A DNA stretch of 64,000 nucleotides, from the NCBI RefSeq assembly GCF_000384315.1, contig NZ_ARVW01000001.1, positions 3,113,501-3,177,500 on the forward strand, given 5' to 3'. Of the stretch, positions 1 to 7,358 are shown in pieces (position 1 is the first letter of the stretch; every line of letters starts with the position of its first letter). This stretch comes from Amycolatopsis nigrescens CSC17Ta-90. GTDB lineage: Bacteria; Actinomycetota; Actinomycetes; Mycobacteriales; Pseudonocardiaceae. Both the position numbers and the translations under genes were made by a program. The notes under the pieces were generated by a model. That model had not been told where the DNA came from. It worked only from the letters and a program-made list of their open reading frames with translations, and ran no database searches.

Positions 1-2016
1 CGACGGCACGATCGACACCGGCCGCCCGCGCAACGACGGCAGCGCCGGCCACGGCAGCGCGTACAGCGGCCCGATCGGCACGATCACCAGCTCCCGGTCG
101 CCGAGCACCTCGGCCAGCGGCTCGACCAGCATCCGGTCCAGCAGCGCGGACCGGTGCTGCGCGGAGGCGGTGACCGCCTTGACCAGCGGATCGGGCAGGT
201 GGTCCGGGGCGAGCGCGTCCAGGTCCGCGTGCAGCTGCCTTGCCACCTCGACCGTCTCGGCCAGCGCGCCGAGCCGGATCAGGGAGAACCGGCCGTCGCG
301 GACCACCACCGCGGCCAGCGCGTCGCCATGGCCGACCAGGCTGACCAGCACCCGGTCACCGAGCCGCTCGGCCACCTCGTCCGGGCTGCTGACCGGCCGC
401 GGCCTGCCCCACGGGCTGGTGTGCCAGCCGAGCCTGCTCGCCTCGCGCTGCAGCCAGGCGTACCGGCTCTCCAGCCCGGTCACCCGCTTGCCAGCCAGCC
501 GGTCCTGCTGCACGGTGCGCTGCACATGCCGCATCTCGGTGATGTGCTTTGCCAGCACGGTGTCCTCGATGATCGGCAGCGGCTCGTACCGGTAGACCTG
601 CGCCCTGGTGCGCTCCTGCCAGCCGAACAGCCGCCGCGCGTCGGCCTGGCCGCGCGCCCTGTCCAGCACCAGCCCGACCGCGAGCTGACCCAGTTCCTGC
701 CCGTGCACCGCGGTGCCGCACAGCAGGTCCAGCCCGCCCATCCGGTCGCGGACCCGGCCAAGCTCGGCCAGTCCGGCCCTGGCCTGTGCCAGCGCGGAAC
801 GAGGCCGCCCGGTGGCCACCGCCAGCTCCGCCTTGCACAGCCGCAGCAGCATCCGGTGGTCCACCGGGGTGGTCTGCCGCGGCTTCGGCACCTTGGCGAG
901 CAGCTCCTCGGCGGCCGCGACCGCGCCGCGGCGCAGGTGCAGCCGGACCGCGAGCAGCCTGGCCACCGCCGCCTCGTCGCGCAGCCCGAGCCCGGCCAGC
1001 CGCCCGGCCAGCGCGACCAGCCCGGCGGCGAGTTTCGCGGCCGGACGGCTTCCGGTCCGCTCCAGCGCGTCCATGGCGTCCGCGCGCAGCCTGGTCAGCG
1101 CGGCCACCTCGGCCCAGTGCACGTTGCCGCGCCGGACGAACCGCCGCCTCGCCGCCGTCGCGAGCGCCCTGGCCAGCGGGAAGTCACCGTCCAGGATGGC
1201 CGCGGCGGCGCGCGCGACCTCGGCCTCGGCAACGTCCTGGATCACCCGGTTGCGGCGCAGCTCGGGTAGCGCCTCGTCCAGGTGCCGGGCCGCCTCGTCG
1301 GCGAGGCCGGCCACCAGCAGCGCCCGCGCCTGGTCCAGCCGCACCCTGGTCAGCCAGCCCGGCGCGGCCTGCTCCAGGATGCGCGCGGCCTCCTCGTAGT
1401 GCCGCAGCGCTTCCGGGATCTCCCCGACCAGCTGGGCCAGATCGCCGAGGCCGTGCCGCGCCTTGCCCTCCAGCCGGGTGAGCTGGTTCGCCTTGGCCAG
1501 CTGCATGCTCCGGTGCAGGTCGGCGGAGGCGTGGTCCGGGCTGCCCATGCTGGCGTGAATCTGGGCACGGTTCATGAACGTCTTGGTGAGCAGGTCGCCG
1601 TCACCCTCGCCGAGCTCTTCCAGCGCCGGAATGATCGCGTCGAACAGGCTCAGCGCCTCGACCGAGCGGCCGATTCGCCAGAGCAGCAGGGCACGCTGCA
1701 ACCCGGCCACCGAGCCCAGGGTGGTCCGAGCTCCGCCGGGCGCCAGCCGGGTCACCACCTCTTCGGCCAGCCGGAGGTGCGCCAGTCCCTTGGTGGTGGA
1801 TCCGCTCTCCGCCTCGGCCGAGGCCAGGCTGATCAGCACCCGTACCCGGAGTTCGGTGGCCACCGGACCGGCCGCGTCGCCAAGCCGGCGAAGCGCCCGT
1901 TGCAACAGCCTGGCGGCGTCCGCGGGGCGCGCGTCGGCGGCGGCTGTGGTGGCGCGGCGATACAGCTCGTCGGCCGCGCGCACAACTCGGCTCGGCGGTT
2001 CAGCGGACCCAGGCAC
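1..2016 (-). CDS. TPR-CHAT protein (caspase-like peptidase), 3' end outside window
   Basis: Read directly from the minus strand: an open frame of 672 codons from a GTG at 2016 to the window edge. The first ~500 residues are Ala/Leu/Arg-rich helical repeats of TPR type. They lead into a segment typical of actinobacterial CHAT proteins (FGWQERTRAQ about residue 465) and then the start of a CHAT domain (VIVPIGPLYALPWPAL, then IVPS at the edge). CHAT domains are caspase-fold cysteine peptidases; the catalytic His and Cys would lie beyond the left edge, so activity cannot be judged here. The start is uncertain: the frame stays open upstream and another in-frame GTG lies at 1983. The gene is 49 bases after the 159-residue protein gene and belongs with the ECF sigma factor upstream. 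No signal peptide is visible, so a cytosolic location is likely. Confidence 0.85.
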   Translation of the reverse strand, partial: MPGSAEPPSRVVRAADELYRRATTAAADARPADAARLLQRALRRLGDAAGPVATELRVRVLISLASAEAESGSTTKGLAHLRLAEEVVTRLAPGGARTTLGSVAGLQRALLLWRIGRSVEALSLFDAIIPALEELGEGDGDLLTKTFMNRAQIHASMGSPDHASADLHRSMQLAKANQLTRLEGKARHGLGDLAQLVGEIPEALRHYEEAARILEQAAPGWLTRVRLDQARALLVAGLADEAARHLDEALPELRRNRVIQDVAEAEVARAAAAILDGDFPLARALATAARRRFVRRGNVHWAEVAALTRLRADAMDALERTGSRPAAKLAAGLVALAGRLAGLGLRDEAAVARLLAVRLHLRRGAVAAAEELLAKVPKPRQTTPVDHRMLLRLCKAELAVATGRPRSALAQARAGLAELGRVRDRMGGLDLLCGTAVHGQELGQLAVGLVLDRARGQADARRLFGWQERTRAQVYRYEPLPIIEDTVLAKHITEMRHVQRTVQQDRLAGKRVTGLESRYAWLQREASRLGWHTSPWGRPRPVSSPDEVAERLGDRVLVSLVGHGDALAAVVVRDGRFSLIRLGALAETVEVARQLHADLDALAPDHLPDPLVKAVTASAQHRSALLDRMLVEPLAEVLGDRELVIVPIGPLYALPWPALPSLRGRPVSIVPS

Positions 2017-2065
2017 GCGCCCTATAGGAGCACATCCGTGAATACGAGACGACGGCCGGTAACCC

Positions 2066-2545
2066 TCACAGCACCACGGTGGGCGTGACCACGGTCCGCC
2101 GGTTCGCCGCGGCGCCGATGTGCACCATTATCTGGGTGGTGCCGGTGGGCACGTCGTCCAGCACGAACCGGCCGCCCTCGTCCGCGGTGGTCGAGGTCGC
2201 GCCGTGTTCGGCGACCCTGACCTCCACCCCGTACTCGCCGGCCGGCACCAGCCAGCCGTCGATCCGGTGGTGCGTGCCGATCTTGGTCAGGTTGATCATC
2301 ACGGTCAGGTCGCTGACGGTGAACGTGATGGTGCCCTGGTCGCCACGGACCCCGGACCGCGCGTCGGCGCGCTCCCAACGCGCGACCTCCACGTCCAGGT
2401 CCTCCAGCGCGATGGCGAACTGCACCCGCTCCACCAGGTCGGCCGGCAGCGGGTCGAGCTCGTCGACGAGCCTGCCGATGTCTTCGAGCAGCTTGAGGTC
2501 GTCAGGGTGGGTACTGCCGCCCCCCGCCAACTGAAACTCGTTCAT
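2066..2545 (-). CDS. small protein with carboxypeptidase-regulatory-like beta domain, coupled to ECF sigma factor
   Basis: 159 residues, no signal peptide or membrane segment. Residues 15-60 are acidic and helical (LEDIGRLVDELDPLP, then VQFAIALEDLDVEVARWE). Residues ~75-150 look like a beta-sandwich of the carboxypeptidase-regulatory type (DGWLVPAGEYGVEV, then GRFVLDDVPTGTTQIMVH). Its ATG overlaps the sigma-factor stop as TGATG (2543-2547), so the two are translationally coupled. A cytosolic partner of the sigma factor, for example an anti-sigma or an adaptor to the CHAT protein, is plausible but is inference; no known anti-sigma motif is visible. Confidence 0.75.
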   Translation of the reverse strand: MNEFQLAGGGSTHPDDLKLLEDIGRLVDELDPLPADLVERVQFAIALEDLDVEVARWERADARSGVRGDQGTITFTVSDLTVMINLTKIGTHHRIDGWLVPAGEYGVEVRVAEHGATSTTADEGGRFVLDDVPTGTTQIMVHIGAAANRRTVVTPTVVL

Positions 2546-3156
2546 CAGCTGCCCCCTTCGCTGTCCAACAGGTCACGCATCGACTTCAGACAGCGGCCCC
2601 TGGTCGGCCCGATACTGCCGTGTGGCATCCGCAGCGCCTCGGCGACAAGGCGATACTCCGAACGCCCCGCCAGCACCGTCATCCGCAGCAGCTCCTGGCA
2701 CCGCTGGGGCAGCCGGCTGAAAGCGGCCCAGATCTCCCGGTCCCGGTCCGCCCGCAGCACCTCCGCCTCCGGTGTCGGATGGGTCTGCTGCTCGGTCTCC
2801 ACCAGCGCCGTGGTCTCCTCGGTGAGCGGCACCGGTGCGGGCTTGCGCCCGAAGCTCCGTTGCGCCTCGCGGCGGGTGGTGGTGATCAACCACCCCGCCA
2901 GTGCGCGCGGTTCGTTCAACTGCTCCAGCCGGCTGAACAGCGCCAGCCACACCGTCTGCACCACGTCCTCCGCGGTGTGCCGGTCAAGGCCGTTGCCCCG
3001 AGCGACGTGCCACACCAGTGGCGTCAGCTCCTTGACCAGCCGGTTCATCGCCTGCCGGTCACCTGCCCTCGCCGCATGCATGCAGGCCGCGTACAGCTCA
3101 TGGCCGTGCAGGCCCTCCCACGGTGGGTCCGCCTCGACGGTCCGAACTTCCGTCAC
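2545..3156 (-). CDS. ECF-type RNA polymerase sigma factor
   Basis: 203 residues starting at GTG 3156. Region 2 is visible at ~35-80 (ELTPLVWHVARGNGLDRHTA, EDVVQTVWLALFSRL) and region 4 at ~145-198 (AFSRLPQRCQELLRM, then VAEALRMPHGSIGPTRGRCL). The length fits a minimal sigma-70 factor of the extracytoplasmic-function group. No classical membrane anti-sigma gene is adjacent; instead its stop overlaps the start of the 159-residue protein, and the TPR-CHAT gene follows. This suggests control by a soluble partner or by proteolysis, which is inference. The 102-base gap upstream separates it from the chagasin-like gene and may hold its promoter. Confidence 0.9.
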   Translation of the reverse strand: MTEVRTVEADPPWEGLHGHELYAACMHAARAGDRQAMNRLVKELTPLVWHVARGNGLDRHTAEDVVQTVWLALFSRLEQLNEPRALAGWLITTTRREAQRSFGRKPAPVPLTEETTALVETEQQTHPTPEAEVLRADRDREIWAAFSRLPQRCQELLRMTVLAGRSEYRLVAEALRMPHGSIGPTRGRCLKSMRDLLDSEGGS

Positions 3157-3258
3157 CGCATCCGCCCCACTTCCGATTGGTGCTCCTCAAGTCGGTGTTC
3201 GAAGTATCGCGGCATCTACCGAATAGGTGAGCGTCGAGGTCGTCCCCAGATACATGTG

Positions 3259-3624
3259 TCACTCGCTTGGAGTAGTCGGAAAGTCGGTCGTTAACACAAA
3301 CGTGAGCTCACGGCGCGGTTCTGTTTCCCACGGCCGCGCCAGTTCGGCCTTGAGCAGGTGCCGGCCGGCGCCGACGATGTCGAACGCCAGCCGGCGGACC
3401 CCACCCATTCCCGGCGGCCCCGCCCCCGCGGCCGCCCGGCCCCCTTCAGGGTGGCCCTGTTCCCCCTGGACATGCTCGTCCACCAGCACCCGCACCCCCG
3501 CCGGCAGCCGCCATCGCCACCGGTATCCGGATGCCGGGACCTCGCGGAGCCGCAGCTCCACGGTGTCCCCTACGCGCAGTTCGGTCGGCACCCCCGCGTC
3601 GACCTGCGCGATCTGAACGAGCAC
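3259..3624 (-). CDS. chagasin-family (I42) cysteine peptidase inhibitor
   Basis: 121 residues from a GTG preceded by GGGAGAGGGAG. All three inhibitory loops of the chagasin fold can be matched: VPASGYRW at 29-36 (family NPTTGY/F), GMGG at 72-75 (family GxGG) and RPWE at 97-100 (family RPW/RPF). Chagasins are tight reversible inhibitors of papain-type C1 peptidases. Most bacterial members are exported, but this one has no signal peptide, matching the C1 peptidase two genes upstream, which also lacks one. The natural reading is an inhibitor that restrains the neighbouring peptidase in the cytosol. The function is inferred from motifs and context. Confidence 0.85.
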   Translation of the reverse strand: MLVQIAQVDAGVPTELRVGDTVELRLREVPASGYRWRWRLPAGVRVLVDEHVQGEQGHPEGGRAAAGAGPPGMGGVRRLAFDIVGAGRHLLKAELARPWETEPRRELTFVLTTDFPTTPSE

Positions 3625-3705
3625 GCTCCCTCTCCCGGGTTCTTCAGGGCGGCGGTGACCGGCGGCCCCCTCGACTGCCGGCCACCGCCTGTCTCGAGTA
3701 GTTCC

Positions 3706-4419
3706 TCAGACCAGCAACTGGTCGATCTGGCCCAAGGCGTCCTCGTGGTAGCTCACCGGGATCCGGTGGTTCCTGGCCATCAGTGCCAGCAGCACCAGGT
3801 GGCCGTGCCCGGAGTCGGATCCCGGCGAAAGCCGCTTCCAGCCCACGCCGTGCACGAAAGCCCACACGCCCGGCGAAGAGTCGTACGAGTACAGGGCCGT
3901 GATGCCCCGGTTGTGCACCCAGCCGTCACCCTGCTCGGCGGTGACCGGTGCGGGCGCGGCAGCACCGCCGTTCCCGCCGTTGCGCTGCGGCGGGTTGTAC
4001 GGCTCCCAGCCGTTCGGCGCGACCGGCGGCGGGCCGTAAGGCTCCCAACCGGTAGGTGCGACGGCGGGACGCGGCGGGGTGTACGGCTCCCAGCCCGTCG
4101 GCGCCACCGGCGGCGGGCTGTAGGGCTCCCACCCGGTCGGTGCGACCGCGGGACGGCCGGCCGGCGGGCTGTACGGCTCCCAGCCGTTGGGCGCGACCGC
4201 GGGACGCGGCGGGGTGTAGGGCTCCCACCCAGTGGGCGCGACCGCGGGACGGCCGGCGGGCGGGCTGTAGGGCTCCCAGCCCATCGGCGCCACCGGCGGC
4301 GGGCCCTCCGGGGTCCAGTTGGGCGGGACCGGCGGCTGGTTCTCCTCGAGCCGCTCCACGTCACCCCCAGACCGGTCCTCGTTGTCCGGAGGCTGCGCCT
4401 TCTTCTCGGTGTTCGTCAT
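3706..4419 (-). CDS. GWEPY-repeat protein with C-terminal domain shared with the adjacent C1 peptidase
   Basis: 237 residues in three parts: a charged N-terminus (1-45), seven Pro-rich repeats with the core GWEPYxPP (46-144), and a globular C-terminal domain (~166-237). The C-terminal domain aligns over its whole length with residues 312-383 of the C1 peptidase encoded just upstream: both have W at the start, then WA[FY], GWxRLS, an L-x2-L pair, AR, PV and a hydrophobic end. The repeats look like a flexible multivalent linker or ligand array. No enzyme motif is present. It lies 31 bases after the peptidase gene and probably shares its transcript. The function is unknown; a scaffold, substrate or adaptor of the peptidase is inference. 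Confidence 0.8.
   Translation of the reverse strand: MTNTEKKAQPPDNEDRSGGDVERLEENQPPVPPNWTPEGPPPVAPMGWEPYSPPAGRPAVAPTGWEPYTPPRPAVAPNGWEPYSPPAGRPAVAPTGWEPYSPPPVAPTGWEPYTPPRPAVAPTGWEPYGPPPVAPNGWEPYNPPQRNGGNGGAAAPAPVTAEQGDGWVHNRGITALYSYDSSPGVWAFVHGVGWKRLSPGSDSGHGHLVLLALMARNHRIPVSYHEDALGQIDQLLV
3998..4287 (-). repeat. in-gene tandem repeat encoding seven GWEPY units
   Basis: Seven imperfect DNA repeats of about 33-45 bases, each with the plus-strand core GGCTCCCA. Units alternate between a long spacer (SPPAGRPAVAP) and shorter ones (TPPRPAVAP, SPPPVAP), as expected if the array grew by unequal exchange. Confidence 0.85.
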
Positions 4420-4450
4420 CGCTGTTCGCTCCCCTGCTTGTTGCCAGGCC

Positions 4451-5602
4451 TCAGTAGGCGATCTGGATCATGCTCAACTCGTCGTTGTCGATGAACGGAG
4501 CCACCGGATGGCCCCCGGCCCGCGCATGGGTCAACATCGCGAGCTTGCTGGTCGTGCTGTGCGCCCCGCCGGAAAGCCTGGTCCAGCCCAGGTTCTCCAG
4601 GTACGCCCAGCCATTGGCGTCATGCGCCGAAGTGAACAGGCGCAGCGCGCGCTGGGCCGGCAGCCAGGCGCGCAGGTTGACCCCCGTGCAGCCCAGCGTG
4701 GTCGGCCGGGCGGCCGGATAGTCCTCGAGGAAGGCCTCGCCGTACGCGATCCGCAGGAAGCCCTGCTCCCCCCAGTCCGCGCCCCACGAGTTCTTCGCGA
4801 TCCAGCAGCCGGCCACGTCGTCCCAGCCGATGAGCGCGACGCAGTGTCCGCCGCTGGTCTCGTCGGTGGTGCGCCGGTAGACGCCGCCGGTGTAGTGGAA
4901 CAGGTCGTTGTAGATCACCAGGCAGGCCGCGACCGGCCCGTACCCGTAGATGTGCTGTTTGATCGCCGCGGGGTTGCCGCTGAGATCGATGACCTCTTCC
5001 GCGTGCGCGACCCGGTCCGGCCAGCCGGGGTTCAGCGCGCCGGCGCCGTCTTCGCGGTAGGGGAAGTAGTCCTCGAAGGTGACCCCGCTGGACATGCTGT
5101 CGTCGAACAGCTCGTCCGGCCAGGAACCGTCCGGGTGCAGGCTTTCGCGTGCGGCGGCGTACCCGAAGTGCAGGTGCGCCTCGGACAGGTCCAGGTTCAG
5201 CCCCGGCGCCGACCGGGTGTACGCGGCCGTGCCCTCCAGCGCGGCCGCGGTGGCGAACGCGGTGCAGGAACCCGTCTCGCCCTGGTCCTTGACCGGGGTG
5301 ACGTAGTTGCGGCCGTGGAGGTTCCGCAGGTCGAACCGCTCGGGGAGGCTCGACGAAGGGGCCAGCGCGGCGACCACCGACTCGCCGGCCGTGTGGAAGG
5401 CGGCGTGCGCCATCCGCGACGGCTGGTGCACTCGGAGGTCGATCTCGCCCTGGTCCGGTGCCGGCACCCCGAGCCGCACCGCGCGCGACTCGACGGAAAG
5501 CCTGCTCAGCCTGGTCTCACCGACCCGCCAGGAGGCGCCCAGCGAGGCCAGCGAATCGCGAATGCTCGCGATCTCGGCCTCGCAGGAGTGATCGGCGGTC
5601 AT
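4451..5602 (-). CDS. papain-type C1 family cysteine peptidase, cytosolic
   Basis: 383 residues; ATG 5602 preceded by GGGAG. The complete papain tetrad is present: Gln107 and Cys113 in PVKDQGETGSCTAFA, His253 in SGGHCVALIGW, and Asn271 in IAKNSWGADWGEQG. The ~85-residue N-terminal part does not show an obvious ERFNIN propeptide, and there is no signal peptide, so the enzyme should act inside the cell. After the catalytic domain comes a 72-residue extension (312-383) homologous to the C-terminus of the GWEPY-repeat protein. With the chagasin-like inhibitor two genes downstream this forms a peptidase/inhibitor/partner set ahead of the sigma-CHAT genes. The substrate is unknown. Confidence 0.9.
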   Translation of the reverse strand: MTADHSCEAEIASIRDSLASLGASWRVGETRLSRLSVESRAVRLGVPAPDQGEIDLRVHQPSRMAHAAFHTAGESVVAALAPSSSLPERFDLRNLHGRNYVTPVKDQGETGSCTAFATAAALEGTAAYTRSAPGLNLDLSEAHLHFGYAAARESLHPDGSWPDELFDDSMSSGVTFEDYFPYREDGAGALNPGWPDRVAHAEEVIDLSGNPAAIKQHIYGYGPVAACLVIYNDLFHYTGGVYRRTTDETSGGHCVALIGWDDVAGCWIAKNSWGADWGEQGFLRIAYGEAFLEDYPAARPTTLGCTGVNLRAWLPAQRALRLFTSAHDANGWAYLENLGWTRLSGGAHSTTSKLAMLTHARAGGHPVAPFIDNDELSMIQIAY

Positions 5603-5833
5603 AGGCTCTCCCGGTGCAGGTTGAAGGGGTCGGGCTCAAGTGCTACGCCCATATGACGCAGCAAACCCCTTCGCAGATACACACTCAGAGTATTTTCTTG
5701 GCAGATTTTTCCTCAGCTTCGACCGGTTCCACCCGTTTGCCTGGGATCCGTTAGCGGTGTGTGACCTCAACCGCGGGATAAAACAGGCATAACGGACACG
5801 GCCTGAGTGTCTGCCGGGAGAGCGAGCCGGGCG

Positions 5834-6346
5834 TCAGCCTGCCTGACGTTCGAGGTGCAGCCGGTGCCAGCGCTCGAAGAGCACCGGGATCTCGCTGATC
5901 ATGAAGTCGAGGAAGTCCACCATGTCGGCGAGGCGGCGCCCGGCCGGAGTGTTCGGGCCCATCGCTTCGATGCCTTCCACGGTGGCGTCGCGCCAGAGGG
6001 TCATCATCCGATTGCGCTTGAGGAAGGTGGCGTACCAGAGATCGTCGTAGAGCCGGTAGTGGTCGCGCCGCTCGCCCGGCTCGCGCTCCTTCGAAACCAG
6101 GCCGATCTGCTCCAGGTAGCGCACCGCGCCGGAGACGGCGGCGGGGCTGACGGACAGCTTCTCGGCGATCTCGGCCGCGGTCAGCCGGCCGCTGTCGGTG
6201 ACCATCAGTGCGGAGAAGACCCTGGCCGCCATCCGCTGGAAGCCCGCCTGGGTCAGCACCAGTGCGAAACTTTCGATGTAACGGAGCACAGCGTCTTCGT
6301 CACGCTGCGGGTTCGGGTCACGCTGGGACTGCGGTCGGCTCGACAT
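5834..6346 (-). CDS. GbsR/MarR-family transcriptional regulator
   Basis: 170 residues from the ATG at 6346, chosen because GAGAGGA stands 7 bases before it; an upstream in-frame ATG at 6391 has no good ribosome site. The winged helix is visible (LTAAEIAEKLSVSPAAVSG, then VRYLEQIGLVSKEREPGERR), as is the long C-terminal helical region typical of GbsR-type MarR proteins. It is divergent from the ABC exporter operon at 6441, with an imperfect inverted repeat between them. It therefore probably represses or senses substrates of that exporter (inference). Confidence 0.85.
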   Translation of the reverse strand: MSSRPQSQRDPNPQRDEDAVLRYIESFALVLTQAGFQRMAARVFSALMVTDSGRLTAAEIAEKLSVSPAAVSGAVRYLEQIGLVSKEREPGERRDHYRLYDDLWYATFLKRNRMMTLWRDATVEGIEAMGPNTPAGRRLADMVDFLDFMISEIPVLFERWHRLHLERQAG

Positions 6347-6391
6347 GGCGCCATCCTCTCCTAGTGGGGTGCCGGCAATCACCCCATCCAT

Positions 6392-6428
6392 ACACTTTCT
6401 TTACTTCACGACTTTGTGAAAAGAGTGT
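6392..6428. promoter_or_regulatory. candidate operator between the GbsR-like gene and the ABC exporter
   Basis: Nested imperfect inverted repeat in an AT-rich island: outer arms ACACT (6392-6396) and AGTGT (6424-6428), inner arms TTCAC (6405-6409) and GTGAA (6416-6420). It lies just before the exporter ATG at 6441 and upstream of the regulator start. Confidence 0.5.
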
Positions 6429-6440
6429 AGCTTCCCTGTC

Positions 6441-7358
6441 ATGGAAAACGCCATCTCAGTTGCCGGCCTGGACAAGTCCTTCGGCCGGTCCAAGGCTCTC
6501 GACGGCCTCGACCTGTCCGTGGCCACCGGTGAGGTGCACGGCTTCCTCGGCCCGAACGGCGCTGGCAAGTCCACCACGGTCCGGGTGCTGCTCGGCCTGC
6601 TGCGCGCGGACTCCGGCACCGTCCGGCTGCTCGGCGGCGACCCCTGGAAGGACGCGGCGAGCCTGCACCGCCGGCTCGCCTACGTGCCCGGCGACGTCAA
6701 CCTCTGGCCCAACCTCTCCGGCGGCGAGGTGATCGACCTGCTCGGGCGGCTGCGCGGCGGGCTCGACCAGCGGCGCCGCAAGGACCTGATCGACCGCTTC
6801 GACCTCGATCCGAAGAAGAAGGGCCGCACCTACTCCAAGGGCAACCGGCAGAAGGTCGCCATCGTCGCCGCGCTCGCGTCCAAAGTGGACCTGCTGATCA
6901 TGGACGAGCCGACCTCCGGGCTGGACCCGCTGATGGAGGCCACCTTCCAGTACGCCATCCAGGAGGAGCGCGAGCAGGGCCGCACGGTGCTGCTGTCCAG
7001 CCACATCCTGGCCGAGGTCGAGGCGCTCTGCGACCGGGTGAGCATCATCCGCAACGGGCGCACCGTGGAGACCGGCACGCTGAGCGAGCTGCGGCACCTG
7101 ACCCGCACCTCGATCAGCGCCGAGCTGGCCGGACCGCCGAACGGGCTGTCCAATTCGGACTCCATCCACGACCTCAAGATCGAGGGCAACAAGGTGCGCT
7201 TCGACGTCGAGACGCATGCGCTGGACGAGGTGCTGGCCCGGCTCACCCAGGTGGGCGTGCGCAGCCTGACCAGCCAGCCGCCGACCCTCGAAGAGCTCTT
7301 CCTCCGGCACTACACCACCGAAGCATCCAATGCGAAACAGCAGGTAGCGGCGAAATGA
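6441..7358 (+). CDS. ABC exporter ATP-binding protein
   Basis: 305 residues. Walker [10 protein letters not shown] near residue 37, signature-like [10 protein letters not shown] near 130, and Walker [13 protein letters not shown] near 150. The C-terminal extension is typical of DrrA-type ATPases that pair with large ABC-2 permeases. Its stop overlaps the start of the permease gene by four bases (ATGA, 7355-7358). Probably exports a hydrophobic compound or drug. Confidence 0.9.
   Translation: MENAISVAGLDKSFGRSKALDGLDLSVATGEVHGFLGPNGAGKSTTVRVLLGLLRADSGTVRLLGGDPWKDAASLHRRLAYVPGDVNLWPNLSGGEVIDLLGRLRGGLDQRRRKDLIDRFDLDPKKKGRTYSKGNRQKVAIVAALASKVDLLIMDEPTSGLDPLMEATFQYAIQEEREQGRTVLLSSHILAEVEALCDRVSIIRNGRTVETGTLSELRHLTRTSISAELAGPPNGLSNSDSIHDLKIEGNKVRFDVETHALDEVLARLTQVGVRSLTSQPPTLEELFLRHYTTEASNAKQQVAAK

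Noticed and set aside
154..2088. Several long plus-strand reading frames opposite the CHAT gene
   Set aside because: They are shadows of the minus-strand frame, which runs off the window; their products are Pro/Arg/Gln-rich low-complexity sequence, while the minus frame gives TPR and CHAT features.
3998..4287. Regularly spaced repeats resembling a CRISPR array
   Set aside because: Repeats are in frame inside a gene, spacers are themselves similar, and no cas genes are present.
5725..5730. GGAACC on the minus strand upstream of the C1 peptidase gene as a possible ECF -35 element
   Set aside because: A single hexamer without a convincing -10 match at 16-17 bases; too weak to claim autoregulation by the locus sigma factor.
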